A stretch of DNA of 64,000 nt from Phycisphaerales bacterium (GCA_020849615.1 JADLFW010000012.1:1-64000), one strand, 5' to 3'. Shown: positions 7,597-17,018, counted from the first letter of the stretch. Notes: generated from the letters alone by a model not told the origin. Numbers and translations: made by a program.

Positions 7597-8970
7597 ATGG
7601 CTGAAACTGCCATCGCGGAGCGTCCCAACAAGGTGAAGGTCTCGGATGCGGGCCCGAACCTGAAGAAGCTGTCGATCGAGGTGCCGGCGGAGACGGTCTC
7701 GGCGAAGCTGAAGGAATCGATCGACATGCTGGCGGGGCAGGCTGCGCTGCCGGGGTTCAGGCCCGGCAAGGCCCCGAGGCAGCTGGTTGAGAAGCGGTTC
7801 GGGGAGGGCGTGCGGGCGGAGGCGAAGAACCAGCTGGTGGCGGCGGCCTACCAGAAGGCGATCGAGGAGCACAAGCTGAAGGTGGTCGGGGACCCGACGA
7901 GCCCGGAGCTGGACAAGGTCGAGCTGAAGGAAGGCAAGGCGCTGGCGTTTGAGATCGAGGTCGAGGTGATGCCGGAGTTCACGGCGCCCGCGATCGACGG
8001 GATCGCGGTGAAGAAGCCGAAGGTCGATGTGACGCCGCAGATGATCGATGAAGAAGTGACCAAGCTGTGCATCAACGAGGGCACGCTGGAGTCGCGGGAG
8101 AAGGCCGAGCCGGGGGACTACATCACCGGGCACGCGGTGATGACGGGCAAGGACGGCACCGAGTACTACAACCTGAACGGCGCGGTGGTGCAGAGCCCGT
8201 GGCCCGACAAGAACGGCAAGGGCATGATCCTTGGCGTGGTGGTGGACGACTTCGCCAAGCAGCTGGGCTCTCCCAAGGCGGGCGACACGTTCACGATCAA
8301 GACCAAGGGCCCCGAGAACCACGAGGTGGAGGGGATCCGCAACAACGACCTGACGATCACGTTCAAGGTGGACCGGGTGGACCGGATCATCCCCGCCAAG
8401 CTGGAGGACATCGTGGCGATGTCGGGGCTGCAGAGCGCCGACCAGGTTCGCGAGGCGATCGGCAACCGGCTGCGGCAGCGGATGATGGTGCAGCAGCAGG
8501 TGGTGATGCGTCAGCAGATCGCCAAGCACCTGATCGAGTCCACGAAGTTGGACCTGCCGGCCCGGCTGAGCGCGACGCAGTCGACGAGGCTGCTGGAGCG
8601 GCGGCGGCTGGAGCTGATGTACCGCGGGGTGGAGGCGCAGAAGATCGAGGAGCGGATCGCGGAGCTGCGGGCGGCGACGGCGGCGGAAGCGACGCGGGAC
8701 CTCAAGCTGTTCTTCATCATGAACCGCATCGCCGACGACCTGAACGTGCGGGTCGAGGAGCAGGAGATCAACGGGCGGATCGCGCAGATGGCGCAGGAGC
8801 GCAACGTGCGGTTCGACAAGCTCCGGGCCGAGCTGATCCAGCGGAACCAGATCGGCGGGATCTTCCAGCAGATCCGCGAGCACAAGACGATGGATGCGAT
8901 CCTGGCCAAGGCGCAGGTGACGGAGATGTCGCCCGAGGAGTTCAACAAGGCGATGCAGGCGCAGAACTGA
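7597..8970 (+). CDS. tig: Trigger factor (ribosome-bound chaperone)
   Basis: 457 residues, normal for trigger factor. The N-terminal ribosome-binding domain carries the signature GFRPGKAP (about residues 50-57). The central region (about 160-260, EPGDYITGHAV onward) corresponds to the FKBP-like domain, but it looks altered, with an extra segment around NLNGAVVQSPWPDKNGK, so prolyl isomerase activity is uncertain. The long helical C-terminal chaperone arms run from about residue 265. It binds nascent chains at the ribosome exit. ATG 7597 is preceded by GGAG; the open frame extends 18 codons further up but without a site. A strong terminator follows. Confidence 0.95.
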   Translation: MAETAIAERPNKVKVSDAGPNLKKLSIEVPAETVSAKLKESIDMLAGQAALPGFRPGKAPRQLVEKRFGEGVRAEAKNQLVAAAYQKAIEEHKLKVVGDPTSPELDKVELKEGKALAFEIEVEVMPEFTAPAIDGIAVKKPKVDVTPQMIDEEVTKLCINEGTLESREKAEPGDYITGHAVMTGKDGTEYYNLNGAVVQSPWPDKNGKGMILGVVVDDFAKQLGSPKAGDTFTIKTKGPENHEVEGIRNNDLTITFKVDRVDRIIPAKLEDIVAMSGLQSADQVREAIGNRLRQRMMVQQQVVMRQQIAKHLIESTKLDLPARLSATQSTRLLERRRLELMYRGVEAQKIEERIAELRAATAAEATRDLKLFFIMNRIADDLNVRVEEQEINGRIAQMAQERNVRFDKLRAELIQRNQIGGIFQQIREHKTMDAILAKAQVTEMSPEEFNKAMQAQN

Positions 8971-8997
8971 CCCGCGGCGAAGCCGGCCGATGACGAT

Positions 8998-9024
8998 GCC
9001 CCGGGCCCGGCCCGGGGCGTTTTT
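8998..9024 (+). terminator. Rho-independent terminator of tig
   Basis: GCCCCGGGC, loop CCG, GCCCGGGGC, then GTTTTT: a perfect 9-bp GC stem with a T-run, 28 bases after the tig stop codon. Confidence 0.92.
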
Positions 9025-9069
9025 CTTGGAAGGCGGGAGGCTGGGGCGCGGGTGGAGGCCTGCGCCGCG

Positions 9070-9390
9070 TCAGGCGTTGTGCTTCACGCCGGCCGGCCCG
9101 ACCGTGCCGCAGGACTTGCAGACCACTCCGTACTGGCCTTCGGGCTCGCCGCTCAAGTCAGCGCCGCAGCCGAGGCAGGTGGGGTGATTGAGCCGGGCGG
9201 TGGCGCCGTTGACGATCATGGCGACCGTGGCGAGGGCGACGCCGACGATGGGCAGGGCGGGCAGGCCCGTGAGCGAGATGACGGCAAGGGCGGCGAGCAC
9301 GATGCCGAAAGCGAAGGCGAGGATGCGGAGTCGGACTTTGTGGAACCAGGTCAAGTCGGGGATCTCCGAGGCGCGGGAGGGTCGGGCCAT
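9070..9390 (-). CDS. Small membrane protein with C-terminal zinc ribbon
   Basis: 106 residues. A charged N-terminus (MARPSRASEIPDLTW) is followed by two adjacent membrane helices (LRILAFAFGIVLAALAVI and LPIVGVALATVAMIV) and a C-terminal ribbon CLGCGADLSG...CKSCG. The ribbon is of the same general type as those at 2508-3692, 16182-17009 and 17019-17786. No enzyme motif is present and the function is unknown. The start chosen leaves a compact protein; the longer open frame upstream is proline-rich and overlaps the promoter region of the glycosyltransferase operon. It is divergent from that operon. Confidence 0.7.
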   Translation of the reverse strand: MARPSRASEIPDLTWFHKVRLRILAFAFGIVLAALAVISLTGLPALPIVGVALATVAMIVNGATARLNHPTCLGCGADLSGEPEGQYGVVCKSCGTVGPAGVKHNA

Positions 9391-9581
9391 GTATCCATTC
9401 GCAGCCCGGGGCGGTGCGGATGGGCTGCCGTACAAGAGAGCCATCGGCCCGGCGCCATCGCCGGGCTGAACTGCGGCAGAGGATAGCCATGGTTGGGGCG
9501 GGGTGGGGGCTGGATGTTGCGCGATGAGGGAAGAATCCTGCTCGGGCAAACCACAGAACGGGCCCGGCGGATCAGGATTCG

Positions 9582-9587
9582 TATACT
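9582..9587 (+). promoter_or_regulatory. Candidate -10 box of the glycosyltransferase operon
   Basis: TATACT stands out in GC-rich DNA and lies nine bases before the ATG at 9597, predicting a leader of only about three bases. No Shine-Dalgarno sequence and no clear -35 are visible. Confidence 0.4.
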
Positions 9588-9596
9588 GGTGCATCG

Positions 9597-11276
9597 ATGC
9601 GGATTGTCCTCGTCAACTGGGCTCACATCTGGGATGGAGCGAACAAGGGCGGGGGCGTCAACGGGTATTGCCAGGCGCTGGCGCTCGAGCTGACGGGCCG
9701 CGGGCACGATGTGGTCTATCTGTCGAGCGGGACGACGTTTACGGCGGCTGAGGGGGGCGTGGGCCCGTGCGCTGTGCATCGGCATCCCGACTGGCTGGGC
9801 ATCCGGGTGTTTGAGGTGATCAACTCGCCGGTGCTGGCGCCGGCGTTCGAGCAGTTCCGTGGGCCTGAAGCGGAGGCGGTGAGCCCGGAGCTGGAGGGGC
9901 GCGTCGGGGAGTGGTTCAGGCTCATCCGGCCCGACCTCGTGCACTTCCACAACATCGAGGGCCTTTCGGCCGGGTGCATCGAGGAGGCCCGGCGGGCGGG
10001 CGCGAGCGTGGTGTACAGCCTGCACAACTACCACACGGTGTGCCCGCAGGCGTACCTGATGCGTGGGCACCGCCGGCCGTGCTTCGATTCGCAGGGTGGT
10101 CGGGCGTGTGCGGGGTGCATCGAGACGCCGGACCCGGTGCAGCGGCGGCTGGAGCGGGCGGGGGTTGTCGATGGGGGTGAATCTGCTGAGCCGGAGAACG
10201 GACGGGCCCGGCCCGCGCGGCCCGTGCTCCACCAGTTGATGGTCGAGCTGAAGGGCCTGGTGGGCGGCAGGGCGAGCGAGCCTGCGGAACCGCCACCGAT
10301 TACGACGACGCCCACAGGACGCCCCGTGGTGGATGAGGCGAGCGTGATGGCGCCGTTTGCGGCGGAGGGTTTGGATGATCGGGGCCAGACGCAGCACCTG
10401 AAGGCGGAGGGGGTTCCGTACGTGCCGCGCGGGCCGTGGCATCCGGACTGGGAGCCGCTGGAGAATGAGCCAGCGCCGGAGCCGGCGGGCCCGGCGGAAC
10501 TGAACGCGTACGGGCGGAGGCGGCGGCGGATGGTGGAGGCGTTGAACAGGTGCGATCGGGTGCTGGCGGTCTCGGAGTTCGTGCGGGCCAAGTTCGAGGC
10601 GCTGGGGGTGAGCGGCGCGGTGCTCAGGACGCAGCACATCGGGACCAAGGCCGGGCGGGTGGTGGCGCAGGTGCCGGACCTGGTGTTTGACCCGCCGGAG
10701 TTTGATGAGGCGCACCCCAGGCCCGTGCGGCTGGTGTTCATGGGGTTCAACAACTACTACAAGGGCCTGGAGATGCTGGCGGACAGCCTGGAGCTGCTGA
10801 CGCCGGAGTACCTGGCCCGGCTGCACCTGTTCGTGTACGCGCAGGAGGGTCAGACGCTGGAGTGGCGGTTCCGGCGGCTGGAGCCGAAGCTGGGCGGGCT
10901 GACGATGCACCACGGGTACCGGTATTACGACATCCCGTGGATGCTGGGGGGGAAGGACCTGGGCGTGGTGCCATCGGTGTGGTGGGACAATGCGCCGCAG
11001 ACGGTGTTTGAGTACCTGGCCTGCGGGGTGCCGGTGCTGGGGGCGCGGCTGGGTGGGATCCCGGACTTCATCACGCACGGGCGCAACGGGCTTTTGTTCC
11101 GCGGGAACGATCGGTACGACCTGGCCAGGACGCTGGTGGAGGTGGCCCGGCGGCCCGGGATGCTGTTCGATCTCCGGCGTAATGTTCGGCCGCCGAAGGA
11201 CATCGGCGAGCACGCGGCGGAGCTGGAAGCGGTGTACAACGAGTGCCTGTGCGCTCCGGCACGGAGCGGGGCGTGA
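9597..11276 (+). CDS. Glycosyltransferase family 4-type protein (first of three)
   Basis: 559 residues with GT-B architecture. The N-terminal Rossmann half begins MRIVLVNWAHIWDGANKGGG and contains LVHFHNIEGLSAG and YSLHNYHTVCPQAYL. A Cys-rich patch (CFDSQGG...CAGCIETP) follows and recurs in the third gene. Residues about 165-285 are low-complexity and proline-rich with no family match. The C-terminal half carries LVFMGFNNYYKGLEML and the nucleotide-sugar motif VFEYLACGVPVLGARLGG. It probably transfers a sugar from a nucleotide donor during assembly of a surface glycan; donor and acceptor are unknown. The stop codon overlaps the next start (GTGA), so the genes are translationally coupled. No Shine-Dalgarno sequence precedes the ATG. 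Confidence 0.85.
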   Translation: MRIVLVNWAHIWDGANKGGGVNGYCQALALELTGRGHDVVYLSSGTTFTAAEGGVGPCAVHRHPDWLGIRVFEVINSPVLAPAFEQFRGPEAEAVSPELEGRVGEWFRLIRPDLVHFHNIEGLSAGCIEEARRAGASVVYSLHNYHTVCPQAYLMRGHRRPCFDSQGGRACAGCIETPDPVQRRLERAGVVDGGESAEPENGRARPARPVLHQLMVELKGLVGGRASEPAEPPPITTTPTGRPVVDEASVMAPFAAEGLDDRGQTQHLKAEGVPYVPRGPWHPDWEPLENEPAPEPAGPAELNAYGRRRRRMVEALNRCDRVLAVSEFVRAKFEALGVSGAVLRTQHIGTKAGRVVAQVPDLVFDPPEFDEAHPRPVRLVFMGFNNYYKGLEMLADSLELLTPEYLARLHLFVYAQEGQTLEWRFRRLEPKLGGLTMHHGYRYYDIPWMLGGKDLGVVPSVWWDNAPQTVFEYLACGVPVLGARLGGIPDFITHGRNGLLFRGNDRYDLARTLVEVARRPGMLFDLRRNVRPPKDIGEHAAELEAVYNECLCAPARSGA

Positions 11277-13006
11277 ACCGGGGGAGCGGGACCATCAGCG
11301 GGACACACCACAACGCGGCGGCCGCGGCGTCGGGCGAGCGGGCCGCGCCGGTGCGGGTCGAAGTCGGGGACGGGCCGGGGCTGCGGGCGCCGAGCATCGC
11401 GGTGCTGATGGTGACGTGGAACCGGAAGGGTCCGCTGAACCAGATCCTGGGGTCATTGGCGAGGCAGACGTACCCGGTGTCGCGGCTGGACCTGGTGGTG
11501 GTGGACAACGCGTCTACCGACGGGACGCTGGAGGCGCTGGCGGAGCGGTGGCGGCCCGAGCGGATCGTCGAGAACCCGACCCGGGCGGCGCATGAGCCGG
11601 AGTTCTCCGCTCCTCGCGGAACCGGGCCGGGCCCGAACCTGGGCGGGTTCCGGTCGTTCACTGTGGTGCGCAACCACGTGAACTTCGGCGGGTGCGGGGG
11701 GTTCAACACGGCGTTCGCGTACGCGGACCGGGTGCTGGATGGCGCCGACCGGACGGGGATCGACCGGCCCGACTACGTGTGGCTGGTGGATGATGATGCG
11801 GACCTTCCGCCCGATGCGCTGGAGCGGCTGGTAGAGACGGCGGAGAGGGATGCATCGGTGGGGATCGTGGGCTCGCGGACCGTGGACATGGCGGACCGGG
11901 AGACGACGATCGAGACGACGATCTACTTCGACCACGAGCGCGGGCTGATGTCGGACGAGCCGGGTGCGGAGCACCGGCTGGCGGCGTCGCACCGCGAGTG
12001 GATCGCGAAGGTCGGCGCGACCAAGGGCCGGCGGAGCTATTCGGGGCTGCGGGATGTGGATGTGGTGTCGGCGTGCAGCCTGCTGGCCCGGTGGTCGGGC
12101 GTGAAGAAGGTGGGGTTCTGGGATTACCGGTACTTCATCTACTGCGATGATGCGGACTGGTGCCTGCGGTTCGCCAAGGCGGGCTACCGGGTGGTGCTGA
12201 ACCTGGATGCGCTGGTGTACCACACGCCGTGGCACCACAAGCTGACGCCGGCGCGGGCCTACTACGCGCAGCGGAACATGCTGTGGCTGCTGCAGAAGCT
12301 GCTGCCGGCGGGCGAGGTGAAGCGCGTGACGCTGCGTCGGCTGGGCGGGGCGCTAAAGGACGGGCTGCACGCGGCGCTGCACCGGCGGCTCTTCCACGCC
12401 GAGATCTACCGGCGCACCGCGGCGGATGTGACCTCGACGCGCTGGGGGAAGCTCGACAACGACGGGCCCGCGCCCGAGGATGTGGTGCCCGGGCTCGAGC
12501 GGATCGGGGCGCTGCGGGCGGGCCGGACGATTGCGGTGATGTGCGGCCGGCATGAATCGCCGCGGTGGGCCGATGAGCTGCGCGCGAAGGTCTCGCAGCG
12601 GCTGGCCGAGCTGGGCCGGGACGAGTCGGGCCCGGACTGGGTGTACATCATCCGCAACGACATCCCCGATCCGACGGCGGGGCTGAGGGATGAAGTGACG
12701 GGGAAGGTCGCGGAGCGGGTGGTCTATTCGTTCCGGAAGCGGTCGAAGATGCTGCGGCGGCAGGTCGGGTTTTTCTTCAGCCCCCCCACCGCCGTGGTGG
12801 TGTTCGACCAGAGCAACGATTTCCCGCTGTACCGCGGGGCGTGGAACGTGCACATCGACCGCCGGCAGCCCGGGAAGGCCCAGATCGAGCGGGATGGGCT
12901 GGGGCCGCGGCTGGCGTACGCGGCGCGGTGGCTGCCGACGGCGGTGTCGAGCGTGCTGTACGCATGGCGGGTCGGCCCGTACGTGCCGAAGGGGCGGTAC
13001 GGATGA
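11273..13006 (+). CDS. Glycosyltransferase family 2 protein (GlfT2-like)
   Basis: About 577 residues from the GTG that overlaps the upstream stop. The GT-A fold is indicated by IAVLMVTWNRKGPLNQIL, VVVDNASTDGT, the metal-binding acidic triplet in WLVDDDADLPP, and the base-region motif YFIYCDDADWCLRFAKAGY followed by YHTPWH. This arrangement resembles polymerising galactofuranosyl- or rhamnosyltransferases of the GlfT2/WbbL type. The C-terminal 200 residues are a basic, helical extension of unknown role. Being between two GT4 genes, it probably acts in the same cell-surface glycan pathway. GGAG upstream and the GTGA overlap decided the start; a GTG 30 bases earlier is possible. Confidence 0.87.
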   Translation: MNRGSGTISGTHHNAAAAASGERAAPVRVEVGDGPGLRAPSIAVLMVTWNRKGPLNQILGSLARQTYPVSRLDLVVVDNASTDGTLEALAERWRPERIVENPTRAAHEPEFSAPRGTGPGPNLGGFRSFTVVRNHVNFGGCGGFNTAFAYADRVLDGADRTGIDRPDYVWLVDDDADLPPDALERLVETAERDASVGIVGSRTVDMADRETTIETTIYFDHERGLMSDEPGAEHRLAASHREWIAKVGATKGRRSYSGLRDVDVVSACSLLARWSGVKKVGFWDYRYFIYCDDADWCLRFAKAGYRVVLNLDALVYHTPWHHKLTPARAYYAQRNMLWLLQKLLPAGEVKRVTLRRLGGALKDGLHAALHRRLFHAEIYRRTAADVTSTRWGKLDNDGPAPEDVVPGLERIGALRAGRTIAVMCGRHESPRWADELRAKVSQRLAELGRDESGPDWVYIIRNDIPDPTAGLRDEVTGKVAERVVYSFRKRSKMLRRQVGFFFSPPTAVVVFDQSNDFPLYRGAWNVHIDRRQPGKAQIERDGLGPRLAYAARWLPTAVSSVLYAWRVGPYVPKGRYG

Positions 13007-13021
13007 GCGGCTCGAGGGGGA

Positions 13022-14815
13022 ATGTCCGAGGTTGGCATGGGTGAGGAGTTGGTGACAGATTCGGCCCGGCCGCAGCCGCCCGCGGGGTGGAGGGTGGCGG
13101 AGCGTCCGCTGCGGATCGCGATGCTGGGCTGGGCTCGGCTGGCGATGCAGGCGCGGGAGGGCTCGGGGTACAACCTGAACGCATCGGACCTGGCGGCCGG
13201 GCTGGTGCTGAGCGGGCACGAGGTGAAGTACCTGCGGTCGGGGATGGGGTACACGCTGCGGCGCGGGCCATTCATCAAGAAGACAGAGGTGTGGCGCGGG
13301 ATCGAGTGCCACGAGCTGTTCAACAGCCCGAACTTGTCGCCGGCCTCGAGCAACTTCCGCAATATGGCGATGGAAATGAGCTGCCCGGCGCAGTCGGCGC
13401 TGGTGGTGCGCTGGCTGGATGAGATCGGGGCCCAGGTGGTGCACATCCACTCGCTGGAGGGGTACAGCCTGGACCTGGTGGCGGCGATCCGCGGCAGCGG
13501 CCGGCCCGTCGTCGTCACGCCGCACAACTACTGGTACGGGTGCCCGCAGGTGGATCTGCTGCACGAGGAGCTGCGGGTCTGCACGGATTACCGGGGGGGG
13601 GAGCGGTGTGTCGGGTGCCTGGATGCGCCCCGGCCCGCGCGGGCGAGGCTGCGGCGGTCGCTGGACCAGTCGGCGTACCGGATCCTCGGCCCGTATTTCA
13701 CGCACCTGCTGCGGGGGATGGCATCGCACGCGAGGCGCACGGCGAGGCGGATCGCGAAGGGGAAGAAGCCGACGGCCAGGGTGCCGCGGCAGCAGGGTGT
13801 GGACCCCGAGTTGGCGCTGGGGTACGACATCCCGGACATCAGGGATCACGGGGGCGAGGTGTTCCACGGCTGGCGGCTGGAGCCGGGCGAGACGACACCG
13901 CAGATCGGCCCGGCCGAGCGGGACACCAACGAGAAGTTCCTCCGGGCCGATCACCACCTGGTGGTGTTGAACGACTACGGACGCCGCCGGGCCGCGGGGA
14001 TCGCGGCGCTGAACGCGGCGTCGATGGTCACACCCCCGAGCCGGTTCGTGCTGGAGGCGATGCACGCGATGGGGCTGCGCCGGGAGCTGGGGCGGCACGT
14101 GCGGCTGGGCCAGCCGCACTTTGACCAGCTGAACCGGGTGGCGCAGCGGTCGCCGTTCTACGAGGCCCGGCCGTGGGATGCGCGGGATGCGACCCGGCCC
14201 GTGAGGTTCGGGTTCTTCGGCACGACACGGAACAACAAGGGGCTGGAGGTGCTGGCCCGGGCGATCCCGATGCTGGCGCGGGATGTGCGGCAGCGCTGCC
14301 ACTTCCTGGTGCGGGCCCTGGGCTACGACTGGCAGTTCCGGCGGCGGCTGTGCGCCTACCCCGAGGTGAACTTCGTGGGGGGGTACGACATGCTGCAGCT
14401 CGTGGCCTCGGGCGGAGAGTTCGATGTCGGGATCCTGCCGCACATCTGGTTCGAGAACTCCCCGCTGGTGCTGCTGGAGTTCCTGCACGCCGGGAAGTTC
14501 GTGATCTCATCAAGGCTGGGCGGGCCGCCGGAGTGGATCACGGAGCCGGGCAAGGATGAGCGCTTCCCGCTGGGGAATGGGCTGCTGTTCACGGGCGGCC
14601 GGGCCGAGGAGCTGGCGGCGGCAATCACGCGGGTGGTGATGGGCGAGGTGGTGCTGCCCAGCGCCAAGGAAGTGCACGCGGTGAGTCCGCTTCGGAGCTA
14701 CCCCGATCACATCGCGGAGGTCGAGGGGATTTATCGAGAGGTGCTGGGGGAGAAACCGAGCGCCGCCGTGGAAGTGCGGACCGACGCCCGCGGCCCGGCG
14801 GTGGCGGTGAGATAG
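13022..14815 (+). CDS. Glycosyltransferase family 4-type protein (third of three)
   Basis: 597 residues, GT-B type and a distant paralogue of the first gene of the operon. It shares an HNYWYGCPQVDLL segment with its HNYHTVCPQAYLM, and a matching Cys pair motif (CTDYRGGERCVGCLDAP). The C-terminal half has RFGFFGTTRNNKGLEVLA and the acceptor/donor-site region LLEFLHAGKFVISSRLGGPPEW. A basic internal stretch (about residues 235-265) replaces the longer linker of the first protein. It starts 15 bases after the GT2 stop codon, with GAGGGGG just ahead; ATG 13037 is an alternative. The function is presumably surface glycan assembly together with its neighbours. Confidence 0.83.
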   Translation: MSEVGMGEELVTDSARPQPPAGWRVAERPLRIAMLGWARLAMQAREGSGYNLNASDLAAGLVLSGHEVKYLRSGMGYTLRRGPFIKKTEVWRGIECHELFNSPNLSPASSNFRNMAMEMSCPAQSALVVRWLDEIGAQVVHIHSLEGYSLDLVAAIRGSGRPVVVTPHNYWYGCPQVDLLHEELRVCTDYRGGERCVGCLDAPRPARARLRRSLDQSAYRILGPYFTHLLRGMASHARRTARRIAKGKKPTARVPRQQGVDPELALGYDIPDIRDHGGEVFHGWRLEPGETTPQIGPAERDTNEKFLRADHHLVVLNDYGRRRAAGIAALNAASMVTPPSRFVLEAMHAMGLRRELGRHVRLGQPHFDQLNRVAQRSPFYEARPWDARDATRPVRFGFFGTTRNNKGLEVLARAIPMLARDVRQRCHFLVRALGYDWQFRRRLCAYPEVNFVGGYDMLQLVASGGEFDVGILPHIWFENSPLVLLEFLHAGKFVISSRLGGPPEWITEPGKDERFPLGNGLLFTGGRAEELAAAITRVVMGEVVLPSAKEVHAVSPLRSYPDHIAEVEGIYREVLGEKPSAAVEVRTDARGPAVAVR

Positions 14816-14857
14816 AAGAAGAGACGAAGAGAAGGAGTGGAAGAGGAAGGCAAAGAA

Positions 14858-14879
14858 AGCCCTCGCTGACGCTCGGGCT
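14858..14879 (-). terminator. Hairpin with T-rich tail after the citrate synthase gene
   Basis: AGCCC ... GGGCT flank a partly self-complementary core (CGCTGACGCTCG). Read leftward it is followed by TTTCTTT, so it can serve as terminator for the citrate synthase gene ending at 14894. It sits next to a 40-base purine-rich tract (14816-14857). The same kind of unit may be a dispersed repeat. Confidence 0.5.
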
Positions 14880-14893
14880 GCTTGTCGCGCCGG

Positions 14894-16105
14894 TCACTTG
14901 TTCCACTTGGTCTCGGCCGGGCCGCGGTAAAGCGAGAGCGGGCGGATGATGCGGTTGTTGGCGTGCTGCTCCATGATGTGGGCACACCACCCCGAAACGC
15001 GCGAGGCGACGAAGATCGGCGTGTACTGCGGCACGGGGATTCCAAGCGTGAAGTAGGTCAGCCCGCAGGGGAAATCGACGTTGGGGTGGATCTTCTTCTT
15101 GTCGAGCATGATCTTCTGGACCTGCTCGCCGAGGTCGAACCACTTGGCGGCGGCGTGGCCGCCGGGGTTGCGGGTGTCCTTGGAAGCGAGGGAGCGGCCC
15201 AGTTTGTGGAGGATCGGGGCGCGGTGGTCACCGTTCTTGTAGACGCGATGGCCGAAGCCCATGAGCTTGCGCTTGGTGTCGAAGGCGTTCTGCATCCAGC
15301 TGTCGACGGCGGGGGTGCCGATGCCCTTCTCGCCGACATCGCGCATGATCTCCTTGAGCATCTCCATGGCCATCTCGTTGGCGCCGCCGTGGAGCGGGCC
15401 CTTGAGGGCGGCGATGCCGCCCGTCACAGCGCCGTGCATGTCGGAGAGGGTGCCGGCGATGACGCGGCTGGTGAAGGTGCTGGCGTTGTAATCGTGCTCG
15501 GCGTAGAGGATGAGGGAGACATCGATGACGTGCTCGAACTCCTTGGAGGGTTTCTCGCCGGACATGAGGTAGAGGAGGTTGGCGGCGTGGGAGAGGGTGG
15601 CATCGCCGCCGGTGTCGGGGGCGATGATGGCCCGGCCGTCGATGACATTCTGCATGTGGCCGATGATGGTGGGGATCTTGGCGAGGAGACGCTTGGCCTT
15701 GCGGAGGTTGGCGGCGGGCGAGTTGTCCTGGGCATCCTTGTCGAGGTTGCCGAGGATGCTGACGGCGGTGCGGACGATGTCCATGGGGACGGCGGCGCCG
15801 GACTTGATCATCGGCCCGCACGACTTGAGGAAGGCGATGACCTCGGCGGGGAGGGCCCGCTCGGCGATGACCTCGATCTTGAAGCGGCGGAGCTCATCGG
15901 CGGAGGGCTTGTGGCCCTCGAGGAGAAGGAAGGCCACCTCCTCGAACGTGGCGTGCTCGGCGAGGTCGTGGATCTCGAAGCCGCGGTAGATGAGCTTGCC
16001 CTGCTCGACGGAGCAGATGTTGGTTTCGCCGGCGATGACCCCTTCGAGGCCGCGGGCGAAGTTGGCCTCGGCGGCGGAGGGGGAAGCGGAGGTCGCGGTG
16101 GACAT
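14894..16105 (-). CDS. Citrate synthase / 2-methylcitrate synthase
   Basis: 403 residues, the short bacterial (type I, CitZ/PrpC-like) form. Recognisable parts: GLEGVIAGETNIC, LIYRGFEIHDLA, LYAEHDYNASTFTSRVIAGT, the catalytic His region LKGPLHGGANEMAM, the second His in KLMGFGHRVYKN, and the Asp region VDFPCGLTYFTLGIP. It condenses acetyl-CoA with oxaloacetate, or propionyl-CoA with oxaloacetate in PrpC. The close PrpB-like gene and nearby PrpD-like gene favour the methylcitrate role, but the sequence alone cannot separate the two. The ATG is preceded by AGGAG; a possible -10 box TACACT lies at 16157-16162. Confidence 0.92.
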   Translation of the reverse strand: MSTATSASPSAAEANFARGLEGVIAGETNICSVEQGKLIYRGFEIHDLAEHATFEEVAFLLLEGHKPSADELRRFKIEVIAERALPAEVIAFLKSCGPMIKSGAAVPMDIVRTAVSILGNLDKDAQDNSPAANLRKAKRLLAKIPTIIGHMQNVIDGRAIIAPDTGGDATLSHAANLLYLMSGEKPSKEFEHVIDVSLILYAEHDYNASTFTSRVIAGTLSDMHGAVTGGIAALKGPLHGGANEMAMEMLKEIMRDVGEKGIGTPAVDSWMQNAFDTKRKLMGFGHRVYKNGDHRAPILHKLGRSLASKDTRNPGGHAAAKWFDLGEQVQKIMLDKKKIHPNVDFPCGLTYFTLGIPVPQYTPIFVASRVSGWCAHIMEQHANNRIIRPLSLYRGPAETKWNK

Positions 16106-16181
16106 ACGGGCGGGCTCCTGTGTGCCCCTCGCGGGTGGACATCCGGGGGGATGGGGAGTGTAGGAAGGAGGGCGGGGGTGG

Positions 16182-17009
16182 TCAGGATTGCCGGGCCCGT
16201 TCCCACCCGCATTCCGGGCACCCGGGAGTGGTCAGCCCGGCCAGGGAGTAGCCACACGCAGGGCAATGATTGCCGCGGAGGCGGAGGAGGCGGCGGGTGG
16301 AGCCGATGCCGCCCGTAAGCACCCACAGGACCGGCGTGAACACGGCCGTGTCGCCGATGAGGCCGGGCCAGATCGGCGCGAGCGGGAGCGCACGAACGAT
16401 GAAGTAGGGCGACATGGTCACTGGCACAGCGCTGAGCTCGATCCCGCCGGTCACGCCGGTTGATCGGGGGATGCTCCTGCCTTCGCTCGCGCTCGCTCCG
16501 GCCGCGTCGAAGTGCCACTCGCATCGGAGGGATCGGAACGGCCAGCCGCGTGCATCCTGAACGACGCCGGCCCACAGCGGCATTTCCCGTATGGCACGCT
16601 CGACCGAGGCGACCTGAAACGGCGCGGGCCAACGGGGCGCCGCGGCGGTGAACGCATCGCGGGCGCTCGCGGCCCAGCATTCCTGAAGCGTGGCATCGGG
16701 GATCCAGCGATCGGCATCGATCGACCACGATTGAACCGCAACCCGGTTGAACGTGCGGCCCTTCCAGCGCCGGGCATCCTGCGAAGTGAAATCGGACCGG
16801 CCCGAAGCGAACATCACCGGAGTGCCGAGCGGGATGAGCAGCGCTGACGCCCACGCCACGCCGATGCTCAGCGCACAGGCCGCCGCGATCGACATGAGCC
16901 ACCGCCGCCACCAGGAGCGCAGAGCGGAGCGATGCTCGGCGAGGACGGTCACGGGCACGGAAACTCCCACGGCAGGCCCGGCGTGTAGATCTGGTTCTTC
17001 GACGGCCAA
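16182..17009 (-). CDS. Membrane protein with C-terminal zinc ribbon, copy 1
   Basis: Up to 275 residues. A membrane helix near residues 40-62 (MSIAAACALSIGVAWASALLI) is followed by a soluble domain of about 130 residues, a second hydrophobic segment (PIWPGLIGDTAVFTPVLWVL), and a cytoplasmic-type zinc ribbon CPACGYSLAGL...CPECGW at the C-terminus. It is a paralogue of the next upstream gene (17019-17786); both share a WPGL-DTA- segment, GVVQDARGWP-type motif and the ribbon. The start is uncertain: TTG 17009 gives the longest frame, but GTG codons about 12-19 residues in would align better with the paralogue. Function unknown. Confidence 0.65.
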   Translation of the reverse strand: MAVEEPDLHAGPAVGVSVPVTVLAEHRSALRSWWRRWLMSIAAACALSIGVAWASALLIPLGTPVMFASGRSDFTSQDARRWKGRTFNRVAVQSWSIDADRWIPDATLQECWAASARDAFTAAAPRWPAPFQVASVERAIREMPLWAGVVQDARGWPFRSLRCEWHFDAAGASASEGRSIPRSTGVTGGIELSAVPVTMSPYFIVRALPLAPIWPGLIGDTAVFTPVLWVLTGGIGSTRRLLRLRGNHCPACGYSLAGLTTPGCPECGWERARQS

Positions 17010-17018
17010 GGCCCAAGT

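Noticed and set aside
14882..16318. 478-codon plus-strand frame over the citrate synthase gene
   Set aside because: Antisense shadow of a clear minus-strand enzyme; low-complexity Gly/Val/Asp-rich product.
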